Below, piece by piece: positions 23,182 to 34,400 of a DNA stretch of 64,000 nt. The DNA is from Evernia prunastri (taxonomy: Eukaryota > Ascomycota > Lecanoromycetes > Lecanorales > Parmeliaceae). A model generated the notes under the pieces. That model saw nothing but the letters and a program-made list of their open reading frames with translations, made no database searches and was not told where the DNA came from. The stretch spans positions 123,045-187,044 of the forward strand of contig NKYR01000080.1 in NCBI GenBank assembly GCA_003184365.1, in the 5' to 3' direction. Position numbers and translations under genes: made by a program. Every line of letters starts with the position of its first letter. Position 1 is the first letter of the stretch.

Positions 23182-24995
23182 ATGAAATCATCTCATCGGC
23201 CTGCAAATGCAGAAGTCATCGCAAAGATTGAGGCAATATTTGAAAACATCGCAGATAGCCTCCTCAAAGAAGAAAATCCATACGCTCCCCTAAATGATAT
23301 ATCCATTCCTTTGAGATACAAAAGGCATTTACCTTGTGCCCCTAATGGTGATACGCCCAGCCTGTTTGACACAGAGCCTTCGGATAACTTCACAAACGTC
23401 TCCTTTCCAGCAAGAGGGCGGCCGAAGGAAGCGTGGAGATTCAGTAAGACTCATCACTCGAGGCGAGGCAAGTTGCGATGGCGCTGATAGCAACCCCAGC
23501 GGTGGTAATTCGGATCCTGGACCTTGTGCATGAGGCTCTCTGTGACAATGTCATCGTCTCTAAAAGGTGCGTTCCAATTGTCCTGATCACTGCAACCTCG
23601 ATCGGAATTGGATGAGAATCTTGCTGACGTTCCACTTCAGGAATATCTACTACAAAGACCCTGCGCTTTTCAAGACTCAGTTGACCGTGGATTACTATGT
23701 GGACATCATTGCATACACCTTTGGCGTGTCAAGACTTGATCTCAACGTCGTCAGTAGCCCTCGTCAACCCTTACTCGGAGCAGCTCTGATGTTCTTCTCG
23801 TAACCTTCTAGACAGCCGCTGCGAAGGGTCTTGTCGCTGGGAACTTCATCTTAAAGAGGGCAGATGGCACACTGGCTTGCAGAAAGCCCGACGTGGTATG
23901 CATGATCGAGCGGGTATGAGACAGACTTGGCACTCACCGATCGTCCCAGCCACACCTTATCGATGATCCCTATGATATGCAGGCGATTGATGTCTCCGAT
24001 GTCGCCTGGATCTTAGTAATTGAGAAAGAAGTCTGTCTCCGATCTTACGCCGTGCTCACCGCTGACGACCGCCAGTCAACCTTCCGAACGCTAGCATCAA
24101 GCAAACTGCATCAGAGCCCACGCGCAGGAAACGGCATAGTCCTCACCGTAAGCATTCCATCCATAGGCTGTGAAGCATCCACTGAAAACACCAAACTCAG
24201 GCAAAAGGTTACCCCGACATCTCCACCCGCTCCTTCCTGCGTCTCCTCTCGTTCTCTCATGCGCTCGACTGCGGTTCCCCACCCGTTTATGCTCTCACGG
24301 ACTTCGATCCCGATGGTCTGGCCATCATGTCCACGTACAAACATGGCTCGTTCAAGCTCTCTCACGAAAACGCCGGCTTGAATGTCCCAAGCATACAATG
24401 GCTGGGCATACGGAGCCGAGATATTCTTGCTGGGTACGGCCAGGATGAGTGCAACAGTCTGTTGAGACTCAGTGCAAGGGATCGGAAAAAAGCAGCAGAT
24501 ATGCTTGAAAGGAGCGAGGTGCTTCAAGAAAGTGGCCGAGAGGAGGGGTGGAGACGTGAGCTGCAGGTCATGCTAATGCTGAACGTCAAGGCGGAAATGG
24601 AGGTTCTGGCTGAAAGGGAAGGAGGCGTCAAGAGATGGGTCGAAGACAAGCTGCTGGAGAATGGCGCTGGCTCGCATGCGGATGAAGACTTGCTTGAATC
24701 GCATCAGTTGGCGGATATGACGCTCAGCGGCGGAGATTCCGCCGACCTGGAAGCGAATGAGGAGAGCTTACTCGACACGCACGAGACACACGAGATGTCA
24801 GCCGGAAGCGAAGGTTCCCCAAGTTTGCAAGCGGATGAGGACCTGCTCGATACACATCAGACGGCAGAGATGTCAATTGACGACGAAGGTTCGGCCGTCT
24901 CAAAGTTGGACGAGGACCTGCTAGAAACGCATCAGCTGGCAGATACTTTACTCGCAGGAGAATCCTCCGGCTTGGAATGGGACGAGGAGCTCTAA
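23182..24995 (+). CDS. SPO11: Meiotic recombination protein Spo11 with a repetitive acidic C-terminal tail
   Basis: Seven exons, 23182-23443, 23491-23566, 23641-23749, 23812-23895, 23950-24030, 24076-24147 and 24201-24995, give 492 residues. Spo11 is the topoisomerase VI A-like transesterase that makes meiotic double-strand breaks. After splicing the order is typical: VVIRILDLVHEALCDNVIVS, then RNIYYKDPALF (residues 113-123; the Tyr pair 116-117 includes the catalytic tyrosine), FGVSRLDLNVTAAAKGLVAG, and AWILVIEKE with the toprim glutamate (202-204). Next come STFRTLASSK, AKGYPDISTRSFLRLLS and the metal-binding DFDPDG (262-267). The core ends near VPSIQWLGIRSRDIL. Beyond it are about 100 additional residues (388-492) of degenerate acidic repeats not expected in the family. 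All introns are GT-AG; two donors (GTCAGT, GTCTGT) are weak. Confidence 0.9.
24678..24992 (+). repeat. Degenerate in-frame tandem repeat encoding the Spo11 tail
   Basis: About four copies of a 72- to 78-base unit encode units beginning ADEDLLESHQLADM, ANEESLLDTHETHEM, ADEDLLDTHQTAEM and DEDLLETHQLAD, followed by a truncated DEEL at the stop. Each unit has an acidic DEDLL[ED][TS]H core and a Ser/Gly/Glu spacer. Third positions differ between copies, so the repeat is old or under protein-level selection, not a fresh slippage product. Confidence 0.8.
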
Positions 24996-25394
24996 TCGAA
25001 AACGCGTCCGGTGGTGAATGGGGCATCTGCTCCAGAGGTACCAATCAGCCTGCAGGTGGTTGGGGTGCTCTTGCTCGAGACAGGTATTTCAGTCGCGGAA
25101 TTAGTTTTCACGCTAGAGGAACACGCAGCATCGGTTGAACCGTTAAGGATAGCTCAAGATCCATATCTCGCTCGTCAAAGCATGGTCGCATCAGCCAATG
25201 TTGACCCATGAAACACCCACCTGCGCTATGCAATGCCCCAGTGTCCCAACGCCATCAGCTGCCAGAAGCTCCATCACGACCCACTCCCACCGTCGCCTTC
25301 CCACCCCAAATCTCTGCCCCTCGTCCATCTTGCACACCCACCCTCTGCCGCCTTCTTCTCTTTGAGCTTCCCCCCACTTCTCAATCCAATCACC
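24996..25394. other. Intergenic region between SPO11 and UBC7 ends
   Basis: This 399-base stretch lies between two convergent genes. The right half is C-rich on the plus strand with TCCCC/CCACC words. No gene or structured element was recognised. Confidence 0.5.
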
Positions 25395-26110
25395 TTACAT
25401 GCCCAAACTCCTCCTCACGCCCTCCCGCACCGTCTTCTCAAACTCGCCCCTCCTCTCCCTCCACATCTTCGCCGCCTCGATGTTCGCCGGGCTCTCGTCG
25501 TTCGGCTCCGCCAGCATGCTCATCACGCTGATCAGTATCTTCTCCACGCTCTGTATCGGACTCCACCGCTCCGAGGCCTTTTCGTAGTGGTGCGGGTCGT
25601 CTCCCGGGGCGTGCAGGATGGAGATGCAGACGAGGCCGGAGGGGTAGACTGTGTAGAATCCCAAGTGCGGGACACGTCAGCCTTTTTTCTAATTGTCCGA
25701 TACGAAGTACGTAGACTATCATTATCACTTCCAGGATCCCAAGCGCATCGCGTTTCCATCTCACCCAACCATATCATATCGTGTGTAGACTGTAGCAGCT
25801 ACCCGACCCGGGAGGGAAAGGAGGGGGGCGGGAGGTAAAAAAGAGGCAGATGTAGACACGTACCGTTCGGATGCCACACCTCGCCCAAGAAGCGCATCGT
25901 TGGCGGGTTCAGCGGGTAGTCCCTGGGGAACTTGAGCTCGGCTGGGAAGACGCCGCCCTCGAAGGGCGTGCCGTCGGGCCCTTGGATCAGGGCTTCCCAG
26001 AGGAAGATGTCGTCCTCGGAGACGGGTCCGGCCGTGATGCCGTCCGGCGGGGAGGAGGTGAGGAGCTTGTACTCGTGGAAGAGGCGGCGGGATGCGATCG
26101 AGGATGCCAT
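25395..26110 (-). CDS. UBC7: Ubiquitin-conjugating enzyme E2, Ubc7/UBE2G2 type
   Basis: Two exons read 26110-25864 and 25648-25395, giving 166 residues, matching the usual 165 of this class. Ubc7-type E2s act with Hrd1 and Doa10 in ER-associated degradation, recruited by Cue1. The HPN motif is residues 80-82 and the active cysteine is about residue 90 (GLVCISILHAPGDDP). The acidic-loop insertion after the cysteine (GDDPHHYEKASERWSPIQSV) is the mark of the Ubc7/G2 group. The intron is long for this window (215 bases) with donor GTACGT and acceptor ACACAG, and it splits the valine codon after HPN. The ATG at 26110 gives the standard N terminus (MASSIASRRLFHEYKLL). Confidence 0.95.
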
Positions 26111-26431
26111 TGTTGCTTGTTCTTGGTTGTTAGGTTTTTGAGCGTTGCGGAAAGAAGGTGCGGAGGTGAAGGGTTGGTTGGAAGTTATGTATGAGGTACT
26201 TGGGGGATGCTTGGTCAGAGTCACTAGTGTTACTCGAGAGGTGAAACGGATTTTCTAATACAGGTTTACGACTGATATTTTGCTGGAGCATGAAGTATTG
26301 AAACGTGAGGAGAGAAGCCGAAATCTTCTTTATTCATACATCGTCATACCGGCCCTTTGCAGGGCGGTATAACCCAGCGTCCCCAACGCCATCGCTAATA
26401 GTAGCAAAACCTCACTGCTCGATGCTTTCCC
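26111..26431. other. Intergenic region between UBC7 start and scramblase stop
   Basis: This 321-base stretch holds the UBC7 promoter region and the 3' end of the scramblase gene. No gene, repeat or recognised regulatory motif was seen. Confidence 0.5.
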
Positions 26432-28133
26432 TCACAACAAGTCCCCGAAATCTCCGAAATCTCCACCTCCGTCGCCACCACCTCCCCCGGCATCTCCTCC
26501 TCCTCCTCCTCCTCCTCCACGACCACCCCAAGGGTCATCGTTGTTACCCCAAACATCCTCATTCTGTCCAACTTGGCCCGGTTGGTGCTGTTGATCCTGG
26601 CCATAACCGGGTTGGTTGGCGTCATTTTGGCCGCCTTGCGGAGAAGTGTCATCCCCAATTCTGCCTGTGCCTCGCTGCATAGCTTCATACCCAGCCATTG
26701 TACCAGCACCTGTGACAGCGCCTTCGGTCCAACCACCAGATTCTCCTTTGGCGATGCCACCTGCAGTACCGCCACTTCCTTCCATTGCACCTGCACCCGC
26801 TTCTGCTTCGGCACCTTCTGCAGCAGCTCCTCCGCCACCCATGCCTGGGAACCAGTAAGGCATGAAGCCCATACCTCCGGATCCACTTTTCCGGCTGAAA
26901 TAGTCGAAGTCGATACTTACAGCCGTTGCAAGCATGACGGCCCTCTGGTCGAGCGTCATTCCAGCGTCATTGGGATTTTGGAAGCCCACGGACTGCTGGC
27001 CAGTCTGTGAAATTAGGTGCGTCGGTTCCTGTGCTAAGCCCACAGAGTCCATTCTTAAAGCGTAGACCCCCGTATCGGTAAAGATTTCGCGGCCAAAGCC
27101 AGAGAAGTTGCGGTTCACGGAGCCGATAAGACCGCCATCTTCTGAGAGAAGAGAGAAATCCCACGAGAGGAACTGCTCGTTGACGTGGGCGAATTGATCG
27201 GACTGGCCTTCTTCGGAATGGCGATGCACGAAAAGGTTGTACTTCCGTCGAAGTGGTGCCCATTGTTGCTGCGCTTCCCCTATGATGCGCATGTCCTCTA
27301 ACGCCAGCCGCGAAATTTGCGCTGTATCGGGATTGACCTCTGCAGTAAGAGAACCCGGATTAACGTTCGCTACCGTCGTTGAGGATGACGTAGAGCTATT
27401 CGACTCTTCTACAGGATCGTAAATGCCAATTCGACTCGATATCCATGAAAAGGGCCTGTGAAACTAGCAATTTCTTTAGCTGTCACACTGTTCTTCCCAG
27501 CTCCTGCTGACCTACCCTCAAGACTTCTTTCCCGTGCTTATCAAACACATGTGTTGTAAAACTCCTATGCGTACTGAACATCTGCCTGGCCATCATATTT
27601 CCCATACCCAACTCTCTCTCTGCCACATAGCCAATATGGCCTCCCTTTGGATCCATAATGACGTATTTGTTCGCTTGCTCGAACCCTAACATCACATTCA
27701 TCAGCTCCAGCTGCCTGGTTACCACTATGGCGGAATTCGAAAGTATACTCGTAGCCGGATGCCTCTCGTTGAGTAGGCCATTTGGATTTTCTGGTATGTG
27801 GACTGGGGAGAGGAGGTTGTTTGCTTGAGAATCTTGATCTCTTAGTGCACTGGATACTGCGTCGACGGAGGACTGCCTTGGCTCATGTGCTTCGGGTGAA
27901 CTCTCTTGGGCTTTAGAAACTTTCTGCTGTCGCTGCTCGGGCTTGTGTTGGGGACGCCTTGAGCTCTGGGGCCGACTTGATATTGGCTTTGGCGGTGGGG
28001 GGCGACGAACGCTGCCCCTGGGACCAGGTGGTAGTGCCCGACACTGGGGCTTTGATGTCGCGAACCCAGCTCGTAGCAGTGACACAGGTGGGCGTAGCGG
28101 CAGTGGCCGTGGCTGTATGTTAAAGGGTGGCAT
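26432..28133 (-). CDS. AIM25: Mitochondrial phospholipid scramblase-family protein (Aim25-like)
   Basis: Two exons read 28133-27516 and 27463-26432, giving 549 residues. The family is related to phospholipid scramblases; yeast Aim25 is mitochondrial. The N terminus is Arg/Pro-rich with no acidic residues for about 70 residues, as in a presequence. The scramblase domain begins TRQLELMNVMLGFEQANKYV, then IMDPKGGHIGYVAERELG. It continues after the intron with RPFSWISSRIGIYDP, RKYNLFVHR, FLSWDFSLLSEDGGLIGSVN and FSGFGREIFTDTGVYALRMD. The domain ends around AVMLATAVSIDFDYFSRKS. The last 160 residues are low complexity (Gly/Ala/Gln/Asp) and finish in a glycine run and DFGDFGDLL. Donor is GTAGGT, acceptor GCTAG. 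Confidence 0.9.
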
Positions 28134-28813
28134 TGTGCTGGTTGAACGTGGATGGAAGGAGTATGGGGTGTGCTGGTTTAGACGAGAGTGGAAGGCTTGG
28201 CATCAATATTCGGAGGCTCTAGGACAGTCAAAAGGTTATAAACCCTCTTTAGACCGCTGTAGCGATGAAGACATAGGCATTTTTGATCCTGTTACTTCCT
28301 AAGCTCACAAGAAGTCTTCCAAAAGCCGTAAAATTGAGTACATAAACCATATCCCTCTGTCCCAGACGCCTCTAGCTGCAATAGCTTCACATTTCCAAGT
28401 ACACATCCATCCTGACAGCTCCCGATCGCTGCCAACAATTCTCTGAATCCGACTGTAGCCCTGATATGAAACGCCTGAAATCGTGGAGAGATCGATCAAC
28501 ATGCGCGATTAACGACAGGCAATTTCCTCTCGACACCTCACAGAACATTGACAGAGTGCCAATGTATGAACCGCCTATGTATCATTCCGCTACAGTCATG
28601 CAAAGCGGGCATTGAAATGCAGAGGTTCTGCTGTAATTGAAGAAAGGAAGAGAGAAAGAACAAACAATTGGAAACTCTTCACTTGAAGCTTTGAAACCGC
28701 GGGCCGTGATTGGTCGGTTCTGCCGAGGCGTCCCGCCCGTTCTCCTTGGCGGTCTCGTGAATAGCATCGTCACGGAGTCCCACTACGATCATCCGACTTG
28801 GAGGGCAGACATC
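28134..28813. other. Divergent promoter region, scramblase / SDHC
   Basis: This 680-base stretch separates the start codons of two divergently transcribed genes for mitochondrial proteins. No coding frame is convincing. The notable element is a CCAAT box near SDHC, listed separately. Confidence 0.55.
28707..28713 (-). promoter_or_regulatory. CCAATCA box upstream of SDHC
   Basis: TGATTGG on the plus strand reads CCAATCA on the minus strand, the preferred form for the fungal CCAAT-binding complex. It lies about 100 bases upstream of the SDHC ATG. Respiratory genes are known CCAAT-complex targets. No partner HapX half-site at the usual 12-base spacing is evident. Confidence 0.4.
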
Positions 28814-29641
28814 ATGTTGGCTCAGAGAATCTCACAGCAATCCGTCCGGCGGCGTAAGTCACTCTTATCCCTTTGGTGGAAATGTAAAAAGTAGCCAATC
28901 GCTGACAATGACCAAGTCCTCGCCCAGCAACCCACCCTCTCCAAATTCACCCCGCCAGCAGCCATTGCAGCAAACAGATTGCGACCTCAAGCCAGGTATA
29001 TATCCACCAATGCGCCCCCTATAACCTCGCCGGATTTGCTTTGCACCCTTCCCAGCCGGCACAACGCCGATCCCGCTGACACACTCTCCAGGCACGTCGC
29101 TTTCCAGCCCTCCGCCACAGAACCCCACGCGCAAACACAGCCAGCGAAACCCTCCGACGCCTATGCGATCCTCGCCGCCCAACGATTGAACCGCCCTATC
29201 TCCCCCCATTTGACGGTATACCAACCCCAGATAACCTGGTATGCATCCGCCCTCAACCGGATAACTGGCTGTGCCCTCTCCGGAGGTCTCTACCTCTTCG
29301 GCGCCGCATACCTAGTCTCCCCGTTAGTGGGATGGCATCTGGAGTCGGCCGCTATGGCGGAATGGTTCGGCAGTTTTGGAGCTGTGACCAAGGGGGTGAT
29401 GAAGTTTGGGATCTCGTGGCCGTTCACGTTTCATTGTTGGAACGGCATAAGGCACTTGGTGTGGGATACGGGCAGGGAATTCGGTAACAAGCAGGTGCAA
29501 GTCACGGGGTGGGTTGTAGTGGGCCTGTCGGTGGTGAGTAGCACCATATTGGCTTTTGTGGGTATGGGAGATGGCAAGAGCAAGGACAAGGGCGCGGGTG
29601 AGGAGAGTTGGAAGGGTGAATTCAAGAACTGGAAAGGTTGA
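28814..29641 (+). CDS. SDH3: Succinate dehydrogenase cytochrome b560 subunit
   Basis: Two exons, 28814-28853 and 28917-29641, give 254 residues. It is the SdhC/Sdh3 membrane anchor of respiratory complex II, binding haem b and ubiquinone in the inner mitochondrial membrane. The N terminus is a presequence (MLAQRISQQSVRRLLAQQPT) followed by a variable Pro/Ala region. The domain starts at RPISPHLTVYQPQITWYASA. The quinone-site Ser and Arg are in SALNRITG, and the haem-ligand histidine region is FHCWNGIRHLVWDTG. Three membrane segments are visible. The C-terminal tail is lysine/glutamate-rich (GKSKDKGAGEESWKGEF). The intron begins GTAAGT and splits a leucine codon. Confidence 0.95.
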
Positions 29642-31062
29642 GCACGGTCAGATTTGGAGGGGTGTCGAAGGTGGTCATTTCGTGTACAGAGCTTTCACAC
29701 AATCATGATTCTTTCTGGGGTTCACCATGTCATCGACATGGCTGAATATTGTGCGGTGACCGTGATCCTCTTCTATTTGCCATTATTATTCAGGAAAATT
29801 ACACTTTCCTCCTCTATCTCTATCGCCTATTCAACTTTTCTAACGCAACCTCTGCGGAAGCCAGGCTAGTTGCCGGGAAGACTAGGCGAAATCGGCCAGC
29901 CAGAAAAACCGTTCATCCTGGGACATATAAGCGAGGATTCCCGGCTCCAGGAACAGAGTCCACTTACTGAGAACTTTGAGGATGGCATCTTCATTGTCCA
30001 CCCTCTCGAGTCCCTCTATCAAGACAACTTTCACCGTCACTGCAGAATATTTTGCTAATAGTGGTGAAGAAATGGTGCACCTGTGGCCTCTCGAAATTTG
30101 TGACGGGACACCGGCAGATCTGGTAGGCCCTTGAGTGGTATCTGCCGTGGGCAGCCGCGTTGTTATTTGCTCGGTCCGCCGACCAGGTGATCCGTACAGA
30201 GGTGCCATTCGCCTTCGCCTGGCTGAGTGCTCGAGTAGTAGCAAGCTCGTCTCGCGCCATTTACCGGGCTAGGTGGAGGTGGAGGCGGTGGGTGTGGTGC
30301 TTGAGGACGGTCAGGACGATCATTCCACCAGGACATGGTCTATCGGATCGAGATGTGCGGTCGGGGTCGAGAATCGCAAGGGAAATTTTCAGCTTCAGAA
30401 TATATGGTGGAGGTGAGAAAGACTGCTGTGATGCCAATAAGATGAGATGGTGGAATCGTTCTCAGGATAGGTGGAATATATACCCATGTCGACACTGCTC
30501 TCAAGTAGACGAAAACAATAAACTGATGCCCAACGTCGATGGAAGTGGATGTTCTCTGGATCGGCCACCAGCACGGGCCATCGTCACGGACATAACTCTC
30601 TTTTAAGACAACAATGACGAAGTGTTCGTTACTGAACGGGACGATAGCATACGAAACTATGGAAACGGTTGGGTGCGTACATATCGATGCCCAACACCGT
30701 ATACGAAGCATCATCGACCTCTGCTCTCTATCACGGCATCACCTAAGAAATCTATTGTGTACCATTCATACACCGCGAAGAAGACTCTCACATAACATTG
30801 GTCCCAACCAAAACAACTTTTATCGGACTCTTCAGCCCAACGCGACAGCATGATGCGATAGCATATTGCACAGCAAATCATGCACCGGCAGGGCAAGGTA
30901 AGTAACCCTGTCGGGGAAATTGAGCCCGTTCTCTCGAGACACTGTATCAGTTGCCTCGGAGAGACCCTAATCATCGTCCGACAAATCGTACACAATCGGC
31001 TGCGTCAGCGTCCCTTAGGTTAATTCAGCATCTCGCCGTCGTTCTCTAGCTTCACACGGATA
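29642..31062. other. Left part of a gene-poor tract
   Basis: No recognised gene is present. On the minus strand at about 29882-30140 a frame reads like protein (KVVLIEGLERVDNEDAILKV) and ends at a GTAAGT-like donor, vaguely like a BTB-domain relic, but I cannot connect it to other exons. Frames at 30160-30995 on both strands are similarly inconclusive. The tract looks like decayed coding or transposon DNA. Confidence 0.4.
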
Positions 31063-31425
31063 TTACCTACCGTGCACAGAGGATGAGAGCTTCTTAGAAG
31101 TCATCAGCGTCTTTGAGAATATAAATGAGGTTCTTGATTGGTCGTTTGGGACCGAACGGGGAGGTGTAGAGGGGGGCGTTGGGCTAACAGACATTCGCGT
31201 TGGCGAATGACCCGGTAAGCGCTCTTCCGGCGGTAGATTCGGCGTCGATGGGGGATTCGCGGGGAAACGGCGGCAAGTGGCGTTTTCATCGGATTCCGCT
31301 GCATGATTGGCTTTGAGAAGGTGCAGGTGCTGTTCATCTCTAGTGACGTTATGGGAGGACTCCGGCGGAGTTGCTGGTCGATTGTGGGGGGCAATGTACG
31401 AGAATGTCTTGTTTGCCTTGTTCAT
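31063..31425 (-). CDS. Hypothetical small Ser/Pro-rich protein, doubtful
   Basis: An uninterrupted frame from the ATG at 31425 gives 120 residues rich in Pro, Ser, Thr and His (PPESSHNVTRDEQH, SVSPTPPSTPPRSVP). No domain, signal peptide or membrane segment is visible. Another minus-strand frame covers the same stretch, which weakens the case. It may be part of a longer gene whose other exons I cannot find, or non-coding. Confidence 0.2.
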   Translation of the reverse strand: MNKANKTFSYIAPHNRPATPPESSHNVTRDEQHLHLLKANHAAESDENATCRRFPANPPSTPNLPPEERLPGHSPTRMSVSPTPPSTPPRSVPNDQSRTSFIFSKTLMTSKKLSSSVHGR

Positions 31426-31452
31426 TGTGTGGTACGAGGCAGCAGGTAGCAC

Positions 31453-34400
31453 TGTGGAAGGGACGAGATGACCGAGTTGATTATATACGGGTAATTCAAT
31501 TGGCCTTGCCGTGTGGTACGATTATAGAAGTCCCCAGAGATTGGCGGTGAAGAGCCTGAGGGGAGCTATTTCAGACCACAATATATGTGGTATGACCTGA
31601 GAGGTCCCAGAAAACCTCACAGCAACTTTACAACGGCGACCAGGTGCCGAGTGTAAAACGTTTGACATGTCGAAGCCCTGCAAGGGCCATGTGCTGGTCG
31701 TGCAGCGGGGCCGAGCCCGGTTCCTGGGAAAAAGTCGTTGTTCCTGAACGGGAACTTTGGGCATCAGGGAGCATCAATGGGAGGACTGCTTTCCAATGGG
31801 GCCTCATCGGTACAACTCATGTCCGATGGCAATCTTGATGCGTTGTATACCTGGCTGTCTTGTTCCTTTGATGCTGGATATCATTGCGTACTTGGGTCAG
31901 CGTTCCTTCGTGGACGTGTTCGGATTTATGCACCTATGCGTGTTGCTGCCCAACGCGAATGGGGGCGGGATTTGACCCTGCAGATTATTTTTGGTGGCTG
32001 ACAGTTGGGGGTTTCAGATGGCAAGGATCTGGGCGTTGGACTCATGTTCCTGATTCTGAGAGGTGTGGTACGCTGCAGATAATGTGGAGCATCACGGGCA
32101 TCGCCAAGTCACGTGACGTTTTCGCGGCCAAATTATCAGGAAAGCATTGATTGCGAGTAATCAGGAAAATACCCCCAAGAGACAGCCAATCACTTGACTT
32201 CATAAGCGACACAATGATCCCGTTGGGATAAAGGTTGGAAATCCTTTGGAGCCAACGCTCCCCTAGGGTATGAAACGTGCAGCGAACCAGAGGGGATAGC
32301 ACGACTATCAGAGATACTGTTGAAGTTTTCCTCACTCGTCTGACAAGCACCACTCCTAGCCAGACACGGACCAGAAACCTAGTCCGGCAAGCCTGAAATT
32401 GTCGAACGTGAAGCGCTGGGACCAAACCTTGGTAGCGTAACCCGATCCCCACGGAAACTCTCTGTCAAACAAGAAGAGCACGGGGATCATAGCCTGACAG
32501 AAAAGTCGGTCGCAGCGAGTCTTTCATTTCCGGATTACGCACGGCAATATGCCATGGCGATAGCAGAAGCTCTGCACTAAAGAAGGTGCGAATGTCGCAG
32601 GCGATGGTGGCGGTAGACTATTTAGGAACTAGCCGATTTAGGACCACCAATCCCGAACCTCGAACAAGGCTTTTAAATTCTACTGGCTGCCTTCAACTTT
32701 GGTACCCGCGTGCTTCGACATACCTGTTTTGTTGTCTCGCTAGGCGGATATTAATAAACGGGTGTGAGTGGGGCTCGATTCAGGTAGGAACCCGGCTCTT
32801 GACGAACCATGATTGGCTCGCCCAACGTGCCCTTTCATTGGCCACCATCCAACATTCTGCCAGTCGTGTGTGGCCTCCGTGTTGAGTCTCTCATCCTGGG
32901 AAACCGCAGAAGAGTCGTGTCTGAAAGGTGCTCTCAATGAAAGAAGTTCGCCGAATGTCGTGCAGATATCGTGGAAAGATGGACTGTGAATGGCCAATCC
33001 GGGACTGCCACGCCCTCACCGAGTAAGCTAGAAATGACGTACTCCGATTTAATCCCCCACGTTCCGAACGACTGCAAATATTCAAAAGCACTCTCCACTT
33101 TTCCCTGGCTTCGAGAAGGCGTCTTCTGCTGCAGCCTTGCGAGACCTAAAGTTAGACCTAGTACATTTCCATAACATCGCTTATTCCAAAGCTCCTGCTA
33201 AGACACCATGTGTGACTGGATACGGGTTACATATCGATGCGGGCACACCCGGGAATACTACACATACGAATGCAGTGTCTACCTCTCTGGGCGCAGAGGG
33301 TGTGTCATGACGCGCCATGAGTTAGTCAACAAATACATCATCCTGTAGTCTGGGAGTCCACACTGATCACAAACATAGCAAGAGTGCGTACGAGAATTGC
33401 AGTACGTCCCCTGATCCTAGGACTTTCACCTTGTGGCCCCTTGTGATCGCCGAATGAATGTTGACGGAGGAACCCCTAAGGTCCTTGCAGGGAAGAGGAA
33501 GCAAGACGTAAGAGAGCTGCACAGATTAGGAGAGAGGTCGAATTGGACAGGGCAAGAGCTCGTAGATGATGGCCGAAGCACGGCGTCAAAATCACCATAG
33601 ATAAGGAGGCTGTTACCAGCGAGCAGGGGGACAGTGCGTGGCAGCGGCGGCGGGGGATAATTAAGTCTTCTGGCCGAAAGACATGATGCTCTAAAACAAG
33701 GCAATGTGTACATATAAGTCTTGCTCCTCGGCATGATGTTCAGTAGCCGCCCATAGGCTGGGTATCGGTAGCTCGTCCTTGACCGTCTATGTGACTGTTG
33801 ATATTCTTGAAATACCGTACCCGGCAACCTGGGACTACATGCTAGCATGCAGCACCGACGCACGCTGAGTGCCGGAATGTCATCGAGTTCTAGGCCCCAA
33901 TATAATACATGTTGGATGACGGTCTGTCGTTGAATTTGTGTTACCCCATTGCCTGACACTAGGCCACATCCGCCACTAGGGGTCGATCTTAGGAGACACT
34001 GCTCGACCGCGGTCTGCCCCCAACTTCCATCCTCACCACAAGAGCCTGTGAGTGCGGAAATCTTACTACGGCGCTACTTGCCTACTACTTTCTTCAGAGT
34101 TTGCTTCATCGGCCTTGGCTTGTTTTAGATGCAGCAATGCGGCGCATCTCTTCGATTGCCAACGGAGTGTACATCGATGATGTCGAGACAGCTGCGGCGT
34201 GCATTAAAGCCTCGCTACTGCAAGCCTCCTGCAATGGAAAAGAACAGCAGAGCTCAATCGAAGTTCAGTCTGACACTCCACAAATGGCCGCTTGACTTGT
34301 GAACAGACAGCCTAGTTGTAAATGGTCTAGATGACTTATAGATCCATTGCATCCCTTTCACCAATTGTCCAAACTCACATATCAATTGTAGCAGGCCGAC

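Noticed and set aside
23750..24075. Weak donors GTCAGT and GTCTGT in SPO11 considered as signs of a pseudogene
   Set aside because: All exons join in frame, the catalytic and toprim motifs are intact, and such donors are tolerated in fungi.
29882..30244. Minus-strand frame with a BTB-like feel (CTISSPLLAKYSAV, KVVLIEGLERVDNEDAILKV)
   Set aside because: Too short, no joined exons and the resemblance is weak; mentioned only in the tract description.
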